Shown here: positions 1 through 6,266 of the stretch, one piece after another
Numbering within the stretch: position 1 is the first letter of the stretch
Layout of the letters: every line of letters starts with the position of its first letter
Origin: Desulfobulbaceae bacterium
Lineage (GTDB): Bacteria; Desulfobacterota; Desulfobulbia; Desulfobulbales; Desulfocapsaceae
Assembly (NCBI GenBank): GCA_031287565.1
Contig: JAITSS010000065.1
Location: 1 to 47,843, forward strand
Direction of reading: 5' to 3'
DNA length: 47,843 bases
Translations under genes and position numbers: made by a program
The notes under the pieces: model-generated
Told to the model about the DNA's origin: nothing
The model's database searches: none
The model's input: only the letters and a program-made list of their open reading frames with translations

Positions 1-1
1 G

Positions 2-229
2 CGACCTCATCAGGCACTTGGCCAGCTCACACCCGATGCCGTATATCGCCGTGCAGCAGGTGGCGGCGCGGTGATCGTGGACAAGTTTGGCGGCGCGGTG
101 GAGCAATCCCCTGTTCCGCGACGCTCCACAGGGGATTGCTCCACCGCAGAGGCAAAAGCAACAACCAAACCACAAGCAAAACCGGGGCAGCGCCGACCCG
201 CTGCAAAAGAAGTTGAATGTGCAACTTAA
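2..229 (+). pseudogene. IS3-family transposase, C-terminal fragment cut by window edge
   Basis: The frame is open from the first bases to TAA at 227-229, giving 75 residues. It begins with RPHQALGQLTPDAVYRRAA, the signature of the end of the integrase-like (DDE) catalytic domain of IS3-family OrfB transposases, followed by a GGGAVIVDKF segment and a basic Lys/Pro/Gln-rich tail. The rest of the protein lies outside the window, so whether the element is intact is unknown. The sequence from about 230 to 268 (containing GTCTTGACTTCGGGGTCC) is probably the terminal part of the element, because the endonuclease reading frame at 266-460 stops there. I could not place the exact terminal inverted repeat. 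Confidence 0.75.
95..147. repeat. perfect 20-bp inverted repeat inside transposase tail
   Basis: Arms 95-114 and 128-147 are perfect reverse complements (core GGTGGAGCAATCCCCTGT) separated by 13 bases. The structure lies within the coding tail of the transposase and is read through in frame. It could be an inserted REP-like palindrome or a hairpin that acts at the RNA level. Confidence 0.85.
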
Positions 230-265
230 ACTAACCGTGTTTCTGTCTTGACTTCGGGGTCCGGC

Positions 266-460
266 TTAGAACGCCTTATTTAATTCCACCGGTGAAAATA
301 GCATTTTCCCCATCATGGTTTTTTCTGTGCTTTCTTTTGTCTTATAGATGCTTGCATCAATCGCACTTATTACCGATTGAATCTGTGCAAATTCTGCGGC
401 GTACTTTTGCAGCACTGCTGCTTTTCCGCCGTTAAAGTCATATGTGGCTACGATTTTCAA
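266..460 (-). pseudogene. BglII/BstYI-type restriction endonuclease, truncated N-terminal part
   Basis: This is a 64-codon frame starting at TTG (460-458), with a strong AGGAGA ribosome site eight bases upstream. The start overlaps the methyltransferase stop (TTGA), so the two were translationally coupled. The protein reads MKIVATYDFNGG, then SAIDASIYKTKESTEKT, then GKMLFSPVELNKAF. From memory this closely follows the N-terminus of BstYI (SIDAEACRTKESKEKTKQG, ILYSPVALNEAF). That family is about 200 residues long, so only the first third remains and the catalytic region is missing. The frame ends at TAA 268-266, which I infer to be the first bases of the inserted IS3-family element. A role as an active nuclease can be excluded; expression of the stub is possible. 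Confidence 0.75.
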
Positions 461-1407
461 AGTAATTTCTCCTGTTTTTCATTGAGCCACTCTGATGGCA
501 TTTGTGCGACTTTTTCTTTTCCAGTTGGTTTGTGTACTGGCTTTCCAAGAGGTCTAATTTTTAGAACACCATCTTGAAATGCGGAAATCCTTTCTTTCGT
601 AATGGAGATATATTGTGAATCACGATCAATTACCATTCCTCGACGACCGTTTTTTATAGCTGCAATCAAACTTGAGCCAACTCCGCCAAACGGATCCAAA
701 ACCCAATCATTCTCATTAGTGAGAGCAAGGACGCACCGCTCAATTAATTCAATTGGAAATTGGCACGGATGAGAAGTTTTCTCAGGGTGATTTGATTTAA
801 CATTTGGAATTTCAATTATTCCATTTTCCCACTCTTGGCTAATTATCGCCCAATAGTCAGATGGGTTTTTCCCAAGCGGATTACCGCTTGGCTGCCCCTT
901 TTTTTCGCCCTTGTAGTGCAGTTTTCCAGGGTATTTAGAGGGGACTCTAACCGCATCGAGATTAAACGTGTAATCCTTTGATTTTGTGAACCACAACAGA
1001 ACTTCGTAGCGACCAGAAAATCTCTTCGTTGCATGCAACCCGTGGTCGAAATGCCAAACAATTCGATTTCTTAGTTGAAGACCAAGAGCCTTGATGATTG
1101 GATAGAAATAAATATCAAGCGGAAAAACTTCTCCATCATCAATGAAATTTCCAACTTGCCAAACGATGCTGCCATCGTCTGAAACGACTCGCGCAAGTTC
1201 TTTAAGAATTCCTGATTGCCAGTCAAGATAATGTTGTAGCTCAATTTGTTTCTCGTACTCTTTTCCAATATTGTATGGCGGTGACGAAACTGCCAGCTTG
1301 AACAATGAAGCTGGCAGTTTTTTTAATGCCTCCAATGAGTCGCCTTCTGTGACGACAATATGCTCATTAGCACTAAATGCCTCGGAAACAGTGTGTTTAT
1401 CTATCAT
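457..1407 (-). CDS. beta-class DNA (probably cytosine-N4) methyltransferase
   Basis: The 316-residue protein has the catalytic motif SPPYN at 42-46 ahead of the AdoMet-binding motif DPFGGVGSS at 238-246, the beta-class order. SPPY is typical of N4-cytosine enzymes, whereas adenine enzymes usually carry DPPY. A HPCQFP segment at 213-218 is also typical of this family. It modifies DNA at a specific site to protect it from its partner nuclease. The partner is the BglII/BstYI-like gene fused by a TTGA overlap just downstream, so RGATCY or AGATCT are the likely targets (inference). The gene lies in integron cassette 3, beginning 43 bases after the cassette boundary. With the nuclease destroyed, it is now probably an orphan methyltransferase. 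Base composition is more AT-rich than the chromosomal genes, as expected of acquired cassettes. Confidence 0.9.
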   Translation of the reverse strand: MIDKHTVSEAFSANEHIVVTEGDSLEALKKLPASLFKLAVSSPPYNIGKEYEKQIELQHYLDWQSGILKELARVVSDDGSIVWQVGNFIDDGEVFPLDIYFYPIIKALGLQLRNRIVWHFDHGLHATKRFSGRYEVLLWFTKSKDYTFNLDAVRVPSKYPGKLHYKGEKKGQPSGNPLGKNPSDYWAIISQEWENGIIEIPNVKSNHPEKTSHPCQFPIELIERCVLALTNENDWVLDPFGGVGSSLIAAIKNGRRGMVIDRDSQYISITKERISAFQDGVLKIRPLGKPVHKPTGKEKVAQMPSEWLNEKQEKLL

Positions 1408-1449
1408 CTTTTTAGCCTAATATCATGTGTTTGGGATTTTGGTTGTGAG

Positions 1450-1506
1450 GCATAACGTCAGAGTTAAGCAGTGCCGTCAGGCGTCCGCTTGAATGAATAG
1501 TTAGAC
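1450..1506 (-). other. integron attC site (end of cassette 2)
   Basis: Read on the minus strand it runs from R'' GTCTAAC (1506-1500) to R' GTTATGC (1456-1450). The inner arms TTCAAGCGG and CTGCTTAA pair with one unpaired extra base, as attC recognition requires, and the tip is GCC-TGAC-GGC. The layout is nearly that of attC sites known from mobile integrons. The junction G|TTATGC places the boundary between cassettes 2 and 3 at 1456/1455. Confidence 0.9.
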
Positions 1507-1695
1507 GGTTGCGACACTGTGTGGCCGAGCGATGCAAAGCTGGGCCAACGCGAAGCAAAAGCAACCGACAAACCGGAGCTTACCAGATTTGTACCCCGCA
1601 AGCATGCTGCGCCGTGTGGGTTGCAGCAGACCCAAAACGAATTGCCGAAAACTTGCATTGAACCTCCTGAAACCAACTGCCGATCAAACGCCTAA
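1456..1695 (-). mobile_element. integron gene cassette 2 (short)
   Basis: A 240-bp unit between the R' cuts at 1696/1695 and 1456/1455. Its first bases (G|TTAGGC) match the complement of its own R'' (GTCTAAC) at six of seven positions. It contains only the 64-codon ORF. Confidence 0.8.
1464..1658 (-). CDS. short cassette ORF, unknown function
   Basis: This is a 64-codon frame with ATG at 1658-1656 and a perfect AGGAGG (1668-1663) four bases upstream, the only convincing start in the 240-bp cassette 2. The protein is MQVFGNSFWVC..., rich in Ser, Ala and Gly with several Cys, and has no domain I recognise. Its last 14 or so residues (NYSFKRTPDGTA) are encoded by the attC site itself, which is usual for short cassette ORFs. 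It could be a small real protein or only a reading frame in a non-coding cassette. The ribosome site argues for translation. Confidence 0.45.
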   Translation of the reverse strand: MQVFGNSFWVCCNPHGAACLRGTNLVSSGLSVAFASRWPSFASLGHTVSQPSNYSFKRTPDGTA

Positions 1696-1763
1696 CGTTT
1701 TACTTCAGCGGCGGAGCAAAATGCGCAGCATTTTGCGGAGTCCGCTGGAAGTAATTGTTAGCA
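1690..1763 (-). other. integron attC site (end of cassette 1)
   Basis: On the minus strand it runs from R'' TGCTAAC (1763-1757) to R' GTTAGGC (1696-1690). The arms TTACTTCCAGCGG and CCGCTGAAGTAA pair with a single bulged C. The stem continues through GCAAAATGC / GCATTTTGC to a short tip. The first bases of cassette 1 at the integrase side (GTTAGCA, 2844-2838) are the exact complement of R'', as expected if the same cassette circle formed both ends. Confidence 0.92.
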
Positions 1764-2391
1764 ACTTGCGCAGTGATGAATCGTGCAATTTGCCGATGTA
1801 GAGAATAGTAGATGTACCTACGAGCAAATAGGAAACAAAGCTCGGAACCAAGGATAGTCCGAGCGTTCCGTAACTAGCCAGTTCGCCATGGATTCTAATA
1901 ATGATGCACAGCAGAATAATCAATGGAAATGCAAGGGTGTAGAGAAGCCATATCCAATTCGAGAATAATGGATACTCACCGAGATATGATTTCCCCTCTC
2001 TCGTGAAGGCTCTTGTTCCAGCAAATCTGCTACTGACTATCTCTTCCAGATGGTGAATGTAATCATACTGTCTTTCAATTTGGATAACGGTTTGATAGTA
2101 TCTAGAAGAAAGCCCGAACAACAAAAACCAAAGTAGAGTTCCGAATAGGTTTGAGTTCTTGCCGATACTTATGTCTAGCTGCTTGTTGACGTAACTGCTT
2201 AGGGCGCTGTTAACCAGATCAGTTGATGTCATCTGTAGTGCGAAAAAAGCGAGTATGACCAACAACGCGTAAAACAGCGTATCACGCTGTTTTACGCTGG
2301 CGAGATGAATTTCGTAGGTATCTTTGTAGTGAGAGCAAAGATTGTTGAACTCAGTCTCACTCAAAGAATGACCGACGCTATTTTGCGGCAT
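1705..2391 (-). CDS. four-helix membrane protein, candidate effector partner of the TIR-like protein
   Basis: The 228-residue protein has predicted membrane segments at about 38-55, 82-97, 143-167 and 175-200. A charged, probably cytoplasmic helix (RYYQTVIQIERQYDYIHHLEEIVSS) lies between segments 2 and 3. I do not recognise a named family; the layout recalls membrane effectors of bacterial immune systems such as SLATT-like or Thoeris membrane effectors, but that is only resemblance. The ATG lies inside the end of the TIR-like gene (14-base overlap), so the pair is translationally coupled and belongs to one cassette. The last 19 or so codons and the stop are supplied by the attC site, giving the basic tail LRKMLRILLRR. 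Inferred role: inner-membrane partner that disrupts or signals at the membrane. Confidence 0.75.
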   Translation of the reverse strand: MPQNSVGHSLSETEFNNLCSHYKDTYEIHLASVKQRDTLFYALLVILAFFALQMTSTDLVNSALSSYVNKQLDISIGKNSNLFGTLLWFLLFGLSSRYYQTVIQIERQYDYIHHLEEIVSSRFAGTRAFTREGKSYLGEYPLFSNWIWLLYTLAFPLIILLCIIIRIHGELASYGTLGLSLVPSFVSYLLVGTSTILYIGKLHDSSLRKLLTITSSGLRKMLRILLRR

Positions 2392-2809
2392 CGTTCAATG
2401 CCTTGACTATTGCCTCTTGGGTAAAGCTCATTGCCCAACTCGCGCCAGAGTTGAGTAACTGCTCTGGGCTTTCATATGCCTTATCGAGCTTGACAGCGAC
2501 AAGCTTGTTTTTGTGCTCTTTGCTTTTTGCAACTTCGTAATTCAGCCAATTCTTGTAGCCAATCTCTTTGTGATCCTTGTGCTGCTTGTTTGCCTCTTTG
2601 CCAACGAGCACGACCGTGTAGTTAGCCTCGTTGATTTTCTTGGACAAAGCTTGCTTAACGACTGGCACCGAGCAACTATTGATTTCAGTTGAAGAAAGGT
2701 CGCTGAAATAGAAGTCGAAATTGGGATTTGCGTCCCAAGCTTTTAGCAAAGCCTTATAGTGCTTGTCATTGTCGTAGTCAAAACTTACAAAAACTTTCTT
2801 CTTAGCCAT
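2378..2809 (-). CDS. TIR-like (MTH538/ThsB-type) protein
   Basis: The 143-residue protein begins KKVFVSFDYDND, the N-terminal strand and loop of TIR-like MTH538/ThsB domains (FxSFxYxxD). It continues with INEANYTVVLVGKEA, then NWLNYEVAKS, then LVAVKLDK, matching the order seen in the Thoeris signalling protein ThsB. Glu92 in NYEVAKS sits where ThsB has its conserved WxxYE glutamate, implicated in making nucleotide signals from NAD. The start has an excellent AGGAGGAAAG ribosome site, 34 bases into cassette 1 and downstream of the predicted cassette promoter. It overlaps the membrane-protein gene by 14 bases. Known ThsB proteins act with ThsA effectors; none is visible here, and the membrane protein takes that place. 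An anti-phage role is inferred. Confidence 0.82.
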   Translation of the reverse strand: MAKKKVFVSFDYDNDKHYKALLKAWDANPNFDFYFSDLSSTEINSCSVPVVKQALSKKINEANYTVVLVGKEANKQHKDHKEIGYKNWLNYEVAKSKEHKNKLVAVKLDKAYESPEQLLNSGASWAMSFTQEAIVKALNDAAK

Positions 2810-2837
2810 TTCTTTCCTCCTGTGAGTTGCTGATGGT

Positions 2838-2875
2838 TGCTAACAGTATAATTAGGACAATCCCTATTTTTTAAC
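2838..2875 (-). other. probable attI recombination point
   Basis: The integrase-proximal boundary GTTAGCA (2844-2838 on the minus strand) marks where cassette 1 joined attI. A second GTTA core occurs at 2875-2872. The precise integrase-binding repeats of this attI cannot be recognised by eye. Confidence 0.55.
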
Positions 2876-2898
2876 GACTGGTCAAACCGCTCCGCCTG

Positions 2899-2927
2899 AG
2901 GATACAGAGTCCATAAAACTCTGTCAA
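2899..2927 (-). promoter_or_regulatory. predicted cassette promoter (Pc)
   Basis: On the minus strand there is a perfect -35 TTGACA (2927-2922), a 17-base spacer and -10 TATCCT (2904-2899, four of six consensus). It reads through the attI point into cassette 1, whose first ATG lies about 80 bases beyond the expected start. The spacer is part of an inverted repeat, ACAGAGT (2904-2910) and ACTCTGT (2918-2924), which could be an operator. Confidence 0.65.
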
Positions 2928-2942
2928 CAAATAGTCTCACGG

Positions 2943-2971
2943 TTGTCGGTGTATCATGCTGTTTTTATGCT
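2943..2971 (+). promoter_or_regulatory. possible intI promoter
   Basis: TTGTCG (2943-2948), a 17-base spacer and TATGCT (2966-2971) form a moderate sigma-70-like promoter directed at intI. I found no clear LexA site (CTGT-N8-ACAG) overlapping it, although many intI genes have one. Confidence 0.4.
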
Positions 2972-3062
2972 TTTTCAATAGCTTGCGCCCTCATGCTTTC
3001 GCAAAACTTGTGGCTGCCTGAAGGGGCTTGCGGAATGCCATAGAGCCAAGTAATGTCATGTT

Positions 3063-4382
3063 ATGACAAAGCTAAAGGATAAATCATGGTCATTGCCGGT
3101 TTCCTTGCCCCGTTGGCGGGAAATTCTGCACAGCGAGCAGAGCAATCCCGCCCTGATTCGCTCGCATGAAGAGGAAATTTTTGCATATCTGAAATTTCTC
3201 AAAGCCATGCGCCGCCGGGCTTCGGTCGAGAGCGCGATGGGATACCTGCGCGATTTGGAAGGACAAGGCGAGCCGACAGAAACGACGCGCCAGGCTTTAC
3301 GCTGGTTTTTTCAGGCGGCGGCGCAGCAGCGTTCCAATGAGCCAAGCGCGCCGGAGCCGCGCGCGCCGCTGACCACTCCCACCGAGCCAGTACAAATAAT
3401 CAGAGTTGAACGAGCTGATCAAGGGAACTGGCCATGGGAACAGCGGATGGTGACCGTATTGCGAGCGCGCCAGCTGCAATGGCGGACTGAAGAGGCGTAT
3501 CGGCACTGGGCAAGACGTTTTGCGCGTTGGCTGACGGGAAAACCGGTTGAAGAAGCGGATGGCAATGATATTCGTGGTTATTTGGAATATTTGGCGGTGG
3601 AGGGCAAGGTGTCGGCCAGCACCCAACGCCTGGCCTTGAACGCGCTTATTTTTCTTGTGCGTGAGACACTGGGGCGCGACCCTGGAGATTGTTCCGGCTA
3701 TCGCCTGGCTCGTCCGACCAAAAGGATTCCGGTGGCGCTGAGTCAGCGGCAATGCCAAACATTATTCGCCCAACTCACCGGCATGAATCGGCTGATGGCG
3801 CAATTGATGTACGGCGCCGGACTGCGCCTGATGGAACTGTTGCGGCTGCGCGTCCAGGATGTCAATTTTGAGCAGGGAATCATAAGCGTTCGCCAGGGTA
3901 AAGGCGGCAAGGACCGGGTCAGTGTCCTGCCTGAAAGCCTGCGCGTTCCTTTACTGGAGCATCGAGAATGTTTGCAATCTCTGTTTGAGGCGGACCGACG
4001 GGACGCTCTGCCGGGCGTCTGGCTTCCACCTGCTGTGGAGAACAAAATTCCCACCGCCGGAACGCAATGGGCCTGGCAATGGTTTTTCCCGTCGCGGCAG
4101 CTGGCCGTTGACCCTCGTTCTGGCCTTCGGCGGCGTCACCATATTCAGGACGCCTCCTTGCAAAGCGCTATCCGCAAGGCGGCGCGGGCCGCTAACCTCT
4201 CCCAGCGAGTGACACCGCACACCCTCCGGCACAGTTTTGCCACCCACCTGCTGGCCAACGGCACTGACATCCGCACAGTGCAAGAACTGCTCGGCCATGC
4301 CGATGTCGCCACCACCATGATCTATACCCATGTGCTCAACCGGCCTGGACTGGCCGTGCGCAGCCCTTTAGACAATCTGTAG
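3063..4382 (+). CDS. intI: integron integrase IntI with long N-terminal extension
   Basis: This tyrosine recombinase moves cassettes between attC and attI. Catalytic residues are visible: Arg255 (AGLRLMELL), Lys283 (GKGGKDR), His386 and Arg389 (PHTLRHSF), His412 (LLGHAD) and Tyr421 (YTHV). The integron-specific insert is present at about 341-361 (FFPSRQLAVDPRSG, then RRHH), which distinguishes IntI from XerC/D. It is divergent from the cassettes, as usual. Oddity: at 439 residues it is about 100 longer than typical IntI (320-340). The core-binding domain starts near residue 123, and residues 15-90 form an extra helical region that looks like a second SAM-like core-binding domain, followed by a Pro-rich linker (92-110). 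The ATG at 3063 is the first in frame; its ribosome site is weak, so a downstream start is possible. Confidence 0.93.
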   Translation: MTKLKDKSWSLPVSLPRWREILHSEQSNPALIRSHEEEIFAYLKFLKAMRRRASVESAMGYLRDLEGQGEPTETTRQALRWFFQAAAQQRSNEPSAPEPRAPLTTPTEPVQIIRVERADQGNWPWEQRMVTVLRARQLQWRTEEAYRHWARRFARWLTGKPVEEADGNDIRGYLEYLAVEGKVSASTQRLALNALIFLVRETLGRDPGDCSGYRLARPTKRIPVALSQRQCQTLFAQLTGMNRLMAQLMYGAGLRLMELLRLRVQDVNFEQGIISVRQGKGGKDRVSVLPESLRVPLLEHRECLQSLFEADRRDALPGVWLPPAVENKIPTAGTQWAWQWFFPSRQLAVDPRSGLRRRHHIQDASLQSAIRKAARAANLSQRVTPHTLRHSFATHLLANGTDIRTVQELLGHADVATTMIYTHVLNRPGLAVRSPLDNL

Positions 4383-4513
4383 ATTGTGACTGGCAAAATT
4401 GTCCGTTTCAAAGGATCAACAAACGAGATTTCGATGGCATAGTGGATAAATTTTGGCATCGAACAAAGACATGCTGATGGTTCAGAAAGGTCAGAGAATA
4501 TGAGAATCCACAT

Positions 4514-4996
4514 ATGAAAGCGCCATTTCCCGCAAACGACGACATCCTCATCCGCCCGGCGGCGGCAAAGGATATTGAGGCCATGGCCGGTTTTCTGACC
4601 GCCTTGTTTTCAATCGAACAGGATTTTCATCCCGATATGGAAAAGCAGCGGCGCGGCCTGCGGTTGTTGCTGCGCAATCCGGCCGCCTGCGCGCTGGTCG
4701 CGGCAGCGGCGGCATCAGACAACGAGCCGGTTGGCATGGTCTGCGGACAATTACTGATTTCCACCGCCGAGGGCGGCTTGTCGCTCCTTTTAGAAGATAT
4801 GTTTGTCGTGGCCGCCTGGCGTGGCTGTGGCCTGGGACGGCGGCTGGTTGATGCGCTTTTAGACTGGGCGCGGGCGCAAGGCGCGAGTCGAGCGCAACTG
4901 CTGGCCGATGCTGATAACGCCCCGGCCCTGGAATTTTATCACCGCGTCGGTTGGAACCAAACGCGGCTTGCCGCCTGGCGAAAAATGTTGAGGTAA
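4514..4996 (+). CDS. GNAT-family N-acetyltransferase
   Basis: The 160-residue protein has the GNAT acetyl-CoA binding motif at 105-122 (AWRGCGLGRRLVDALLDW, the R/QxxGxG/A loop) and a C-terminal ALEFYHRVGW segment, both standard for the family. It transfers an acetyl group from acetyl-CoA to an amine; the substrate cannot be told. The next gene starts four bases after its stop, so the two are probably one transcript. The 130-bp gap after intI contains nothing I recognise. Confidence 0.85.
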   Translation: MKAPFPANDDILIRPAAAKDIEAMAGFLTALFSIEQDFHPDMEKQRRGLRLLLRNPAACALVAAAAASDNEPVGMVCGQLLISTAEGGLSLLLEDMFVVAAWRGCGLGRRLVDALLDWARAQGASRAQLLADADNAPALEFYHRVGWNQTRLAAWRKMLR

Positions 4997-5000
4997 AAAT

Positions 5001-5429
5001 ATGCCGCAATTGCAATCTCTTAGGCAAATACATGTCATGCCCATAGCCGACTGGCAGCTGTATCGTCAGCATGGCGAGCAGTTTCTGCGCACCGCCCAGG
5101 GCGCGTTTGCCAAAGACGACGGCAGATTCACCGCCGAAGCCATTTATAACATCTGCGCCATGGCTATGGAAAAGCTGGTCATGGCCTTTCTCATGCGGCG
5201 CGGCGACCTGGCCGAAAACCACACCATGGCCGATCTGCTACGGGCGCTTCACCGCCACATCCAAGTACCGGCGACGCTGGCCGAAGGTTTTGTATTTATT
5301 GATGATTTTCAGCGCATCTGCGATTTGGACACTCAGGTCAGACGCCGCCCCAGCCATGACCAATTGGCGCGGATGCTGGCGACTGCCGCCGCGCTCGCCG
5401 CCTTTCTCGCCTCGGACCTGACCGATTGA
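5001..5429 (+). CDS. HEPN-domain protein
   Basis: The 142-residue, largely helical protein has an aligned EAIYNICAMAMEKLVMAFLMRRGDL segment and then ENHTMADLLRAL, the pattern of HEPN domains. Arg67 and His74 form an R-x6-H motif, within the R-x4-6-H range of HEPN ribonucleases. It could be an RNase-type toxin, or a non-catalytic HEPN of the type paired with nucleotidyltransferases; no MNT partner is visible. It follows the GNAT gene by four bases, an arrangement that would also suit an acetylation-controlled pair (speculative). Confidence 0.6.
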   Translation: MPQLQSLRQIHVMPIADWQLYRQHGEQFLRTAQGAFAKDDGRFTAEAIYNICAMAMEKLVMAFLMRRGDLAENHTMADLLRALHRHIQVPATLAEGFVFIDDFQRICDLDTQVRRRPSHDQLARMLATAAALAAFLASDLTD

Positions 5430-5493
5430 CCCAGAAAAGAGGGCCGTTGTTTCGTGATGCGAAGGAAAACGAAAAATACCGATGACCGCGACA

Positions 5494-6246
5494 TTACCTG
5501 ATAAATTTTAGCAACTCAGGATAGGCGCGAAGGATATGAGCGAAGGCTTCGTTGTTGGCGTTGTTGACGCCGCAATTGATGGCGGCCAGGCTTTCCCGCT
5601 GGCTGCCGGAATAGCTTGGCGTGGCGGTATCGCCGCCAGCCACCGCGATTTTGACGCCATTCAAGGTCGCCATGGCCCAAAACCACAGGTCATCGGCGGT
5701 TGGGCAGATGCGCATAAAAATATCGTCGCGCGCCACGTCTTCATGCAGACAATGCGGCGGATACAGCACGCCGCCGACGCCGGTCGGCAGGTAACGAAAC
5801 GACGCGGCCCGGCAAAACGGTTTCATCCAGCCGCGTATCGAATGCCATTTTTTGTATATATCGCCTTTGATATAGCGAACCCGGCGCGCGCAAACTCGAT
5901 TCGTCGCCGATTGTTCGGGCGTCCGCATTAAATTTTCAATCAAATCATGTGGATAGATGGTGTCGTCGTCCACGGTGATGATTCTGTCATCCGGGAATTC
6001 ATCGAGGGCCGGTATCAATTTCGTGAACGAACGAATATCCTTTTCGTAAAATCGCACTTCAAACCGCTGATTCTCCCTTCGCAATACCGACAACGCTTCC
6101 GGAATTCGCTTATCGGGAAATTGCGATAAAGTCAGATATAACACGACCTTATCCGCCGAAACGGTCTGGGCGAGCATCGTCTTCACGACAGCCGCCACAA
6201 TATCAATTCTGGCCGGAAAAGAGGTCAGGGAAACAATGGTTTTCAT
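5494..6246 (-). CDS. glycosyltransferase-like protein
   Basis: The start is set at ATG 6246-6244, giving a 250-residue protein beginning MKTIVSLTSFPARI; the upstream open frame lies inside the neighbouring gene and is not family-like. ITVDDDTIYP at about 93-102 provides the acidic metal and nucleotide-sugar binding motif of GT-A fold glycosyltransferases. Later segments GVGGVLYPP and DDLWFWAMATLNG resemble the acceptor-side region of polysaccharide glycosyltransferases. It lies 20 bases downstream of the pyruvyltransferase gene on the same strand, so the two probably decorate the same surface glycan. The donor sugar and product are unknown. Confidence 0.7.
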   Translation of the reverse strand: MKTIVSLTSFPARIDIVAAVVKTMLAQTVSADKVVLYLTLSQFPDKRIPEALSVLRRENQRFEVRFYEKDIRSFTKLIPALDEFPDDRIITVDDDTIYPHDLIENLMRTPEQSATNRVCARRVRYIKGDIYKKWHSIRGWMKPFCRAASFRYLPTGVGGVLYPPHCLHEDVARDDIFMRICPTADDLWFWAMATLNGVKIAVAGGDTATPSYSGSQRESLAAINCGVNNANNEAFAHILRAYPELLKFIR

Positions 6247-6266
6247 GCCGTGATTGCGCTGGAGGC

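Larger units (their letters stand above)
266..1455 (-). mobile_element. integron gene cassette 3 (restriction-modification), 3' part lost
   Basis: It begins with TTATGC at 1455 and carries the methyltransferase and the truncated endonuclease. No attC is seen before the IS3-family sequence, so the end of the cassette was displaced or deleted by the insertion. Confidence 0.7.
1696..2843 (-). mobile_element. integron gene cassette 1 (TIR-like plus membrane protein)
   Basis: The boundaries are G|TTAGCA at 2844/2843 next to attI and the G of R' at 1696. The 1148-bp unit carries two overlapping genes, larger than the usual single-gene cassette. Complementarity between its first bases and its own R'' confirms both ends. 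Confidence 0.82.

Noticed and set aside
27-224. Minus-strand open frame of 65 codons
   Set aside because: It is the antisense of the transposase tail, whose RPHQALG motif is in the plus frame; the minus protein has no recognisable feature.
1532-1801. Plus-strand open frame of 89 codons across cassettes 1 and 2
   Set aside because: It runs against cassette orientation and through a complete attC site, with no ribosome site.
2378-2809. Calling the TIR pair a complete Thoeris system
   Set aside because: Thoeris needs a ThsA effector (SIR2-SLOG or macro-domain type); the neighbour here is a four-helix membrane protein without those domains, so only a Thoeris-like label is supported.
2870-3062. 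LexA (SOS) box controlling intI
   Set aside because: I looked for CTGT-N8-ACAG; CTGTCAAC at 2921 has no ACAG at the right distance.
3297-3758. Minus-strand 153-codon frame opposite intI
   Set aside because: Shadow of the integrase gene, which has full catalytic motifs in the plus frame.
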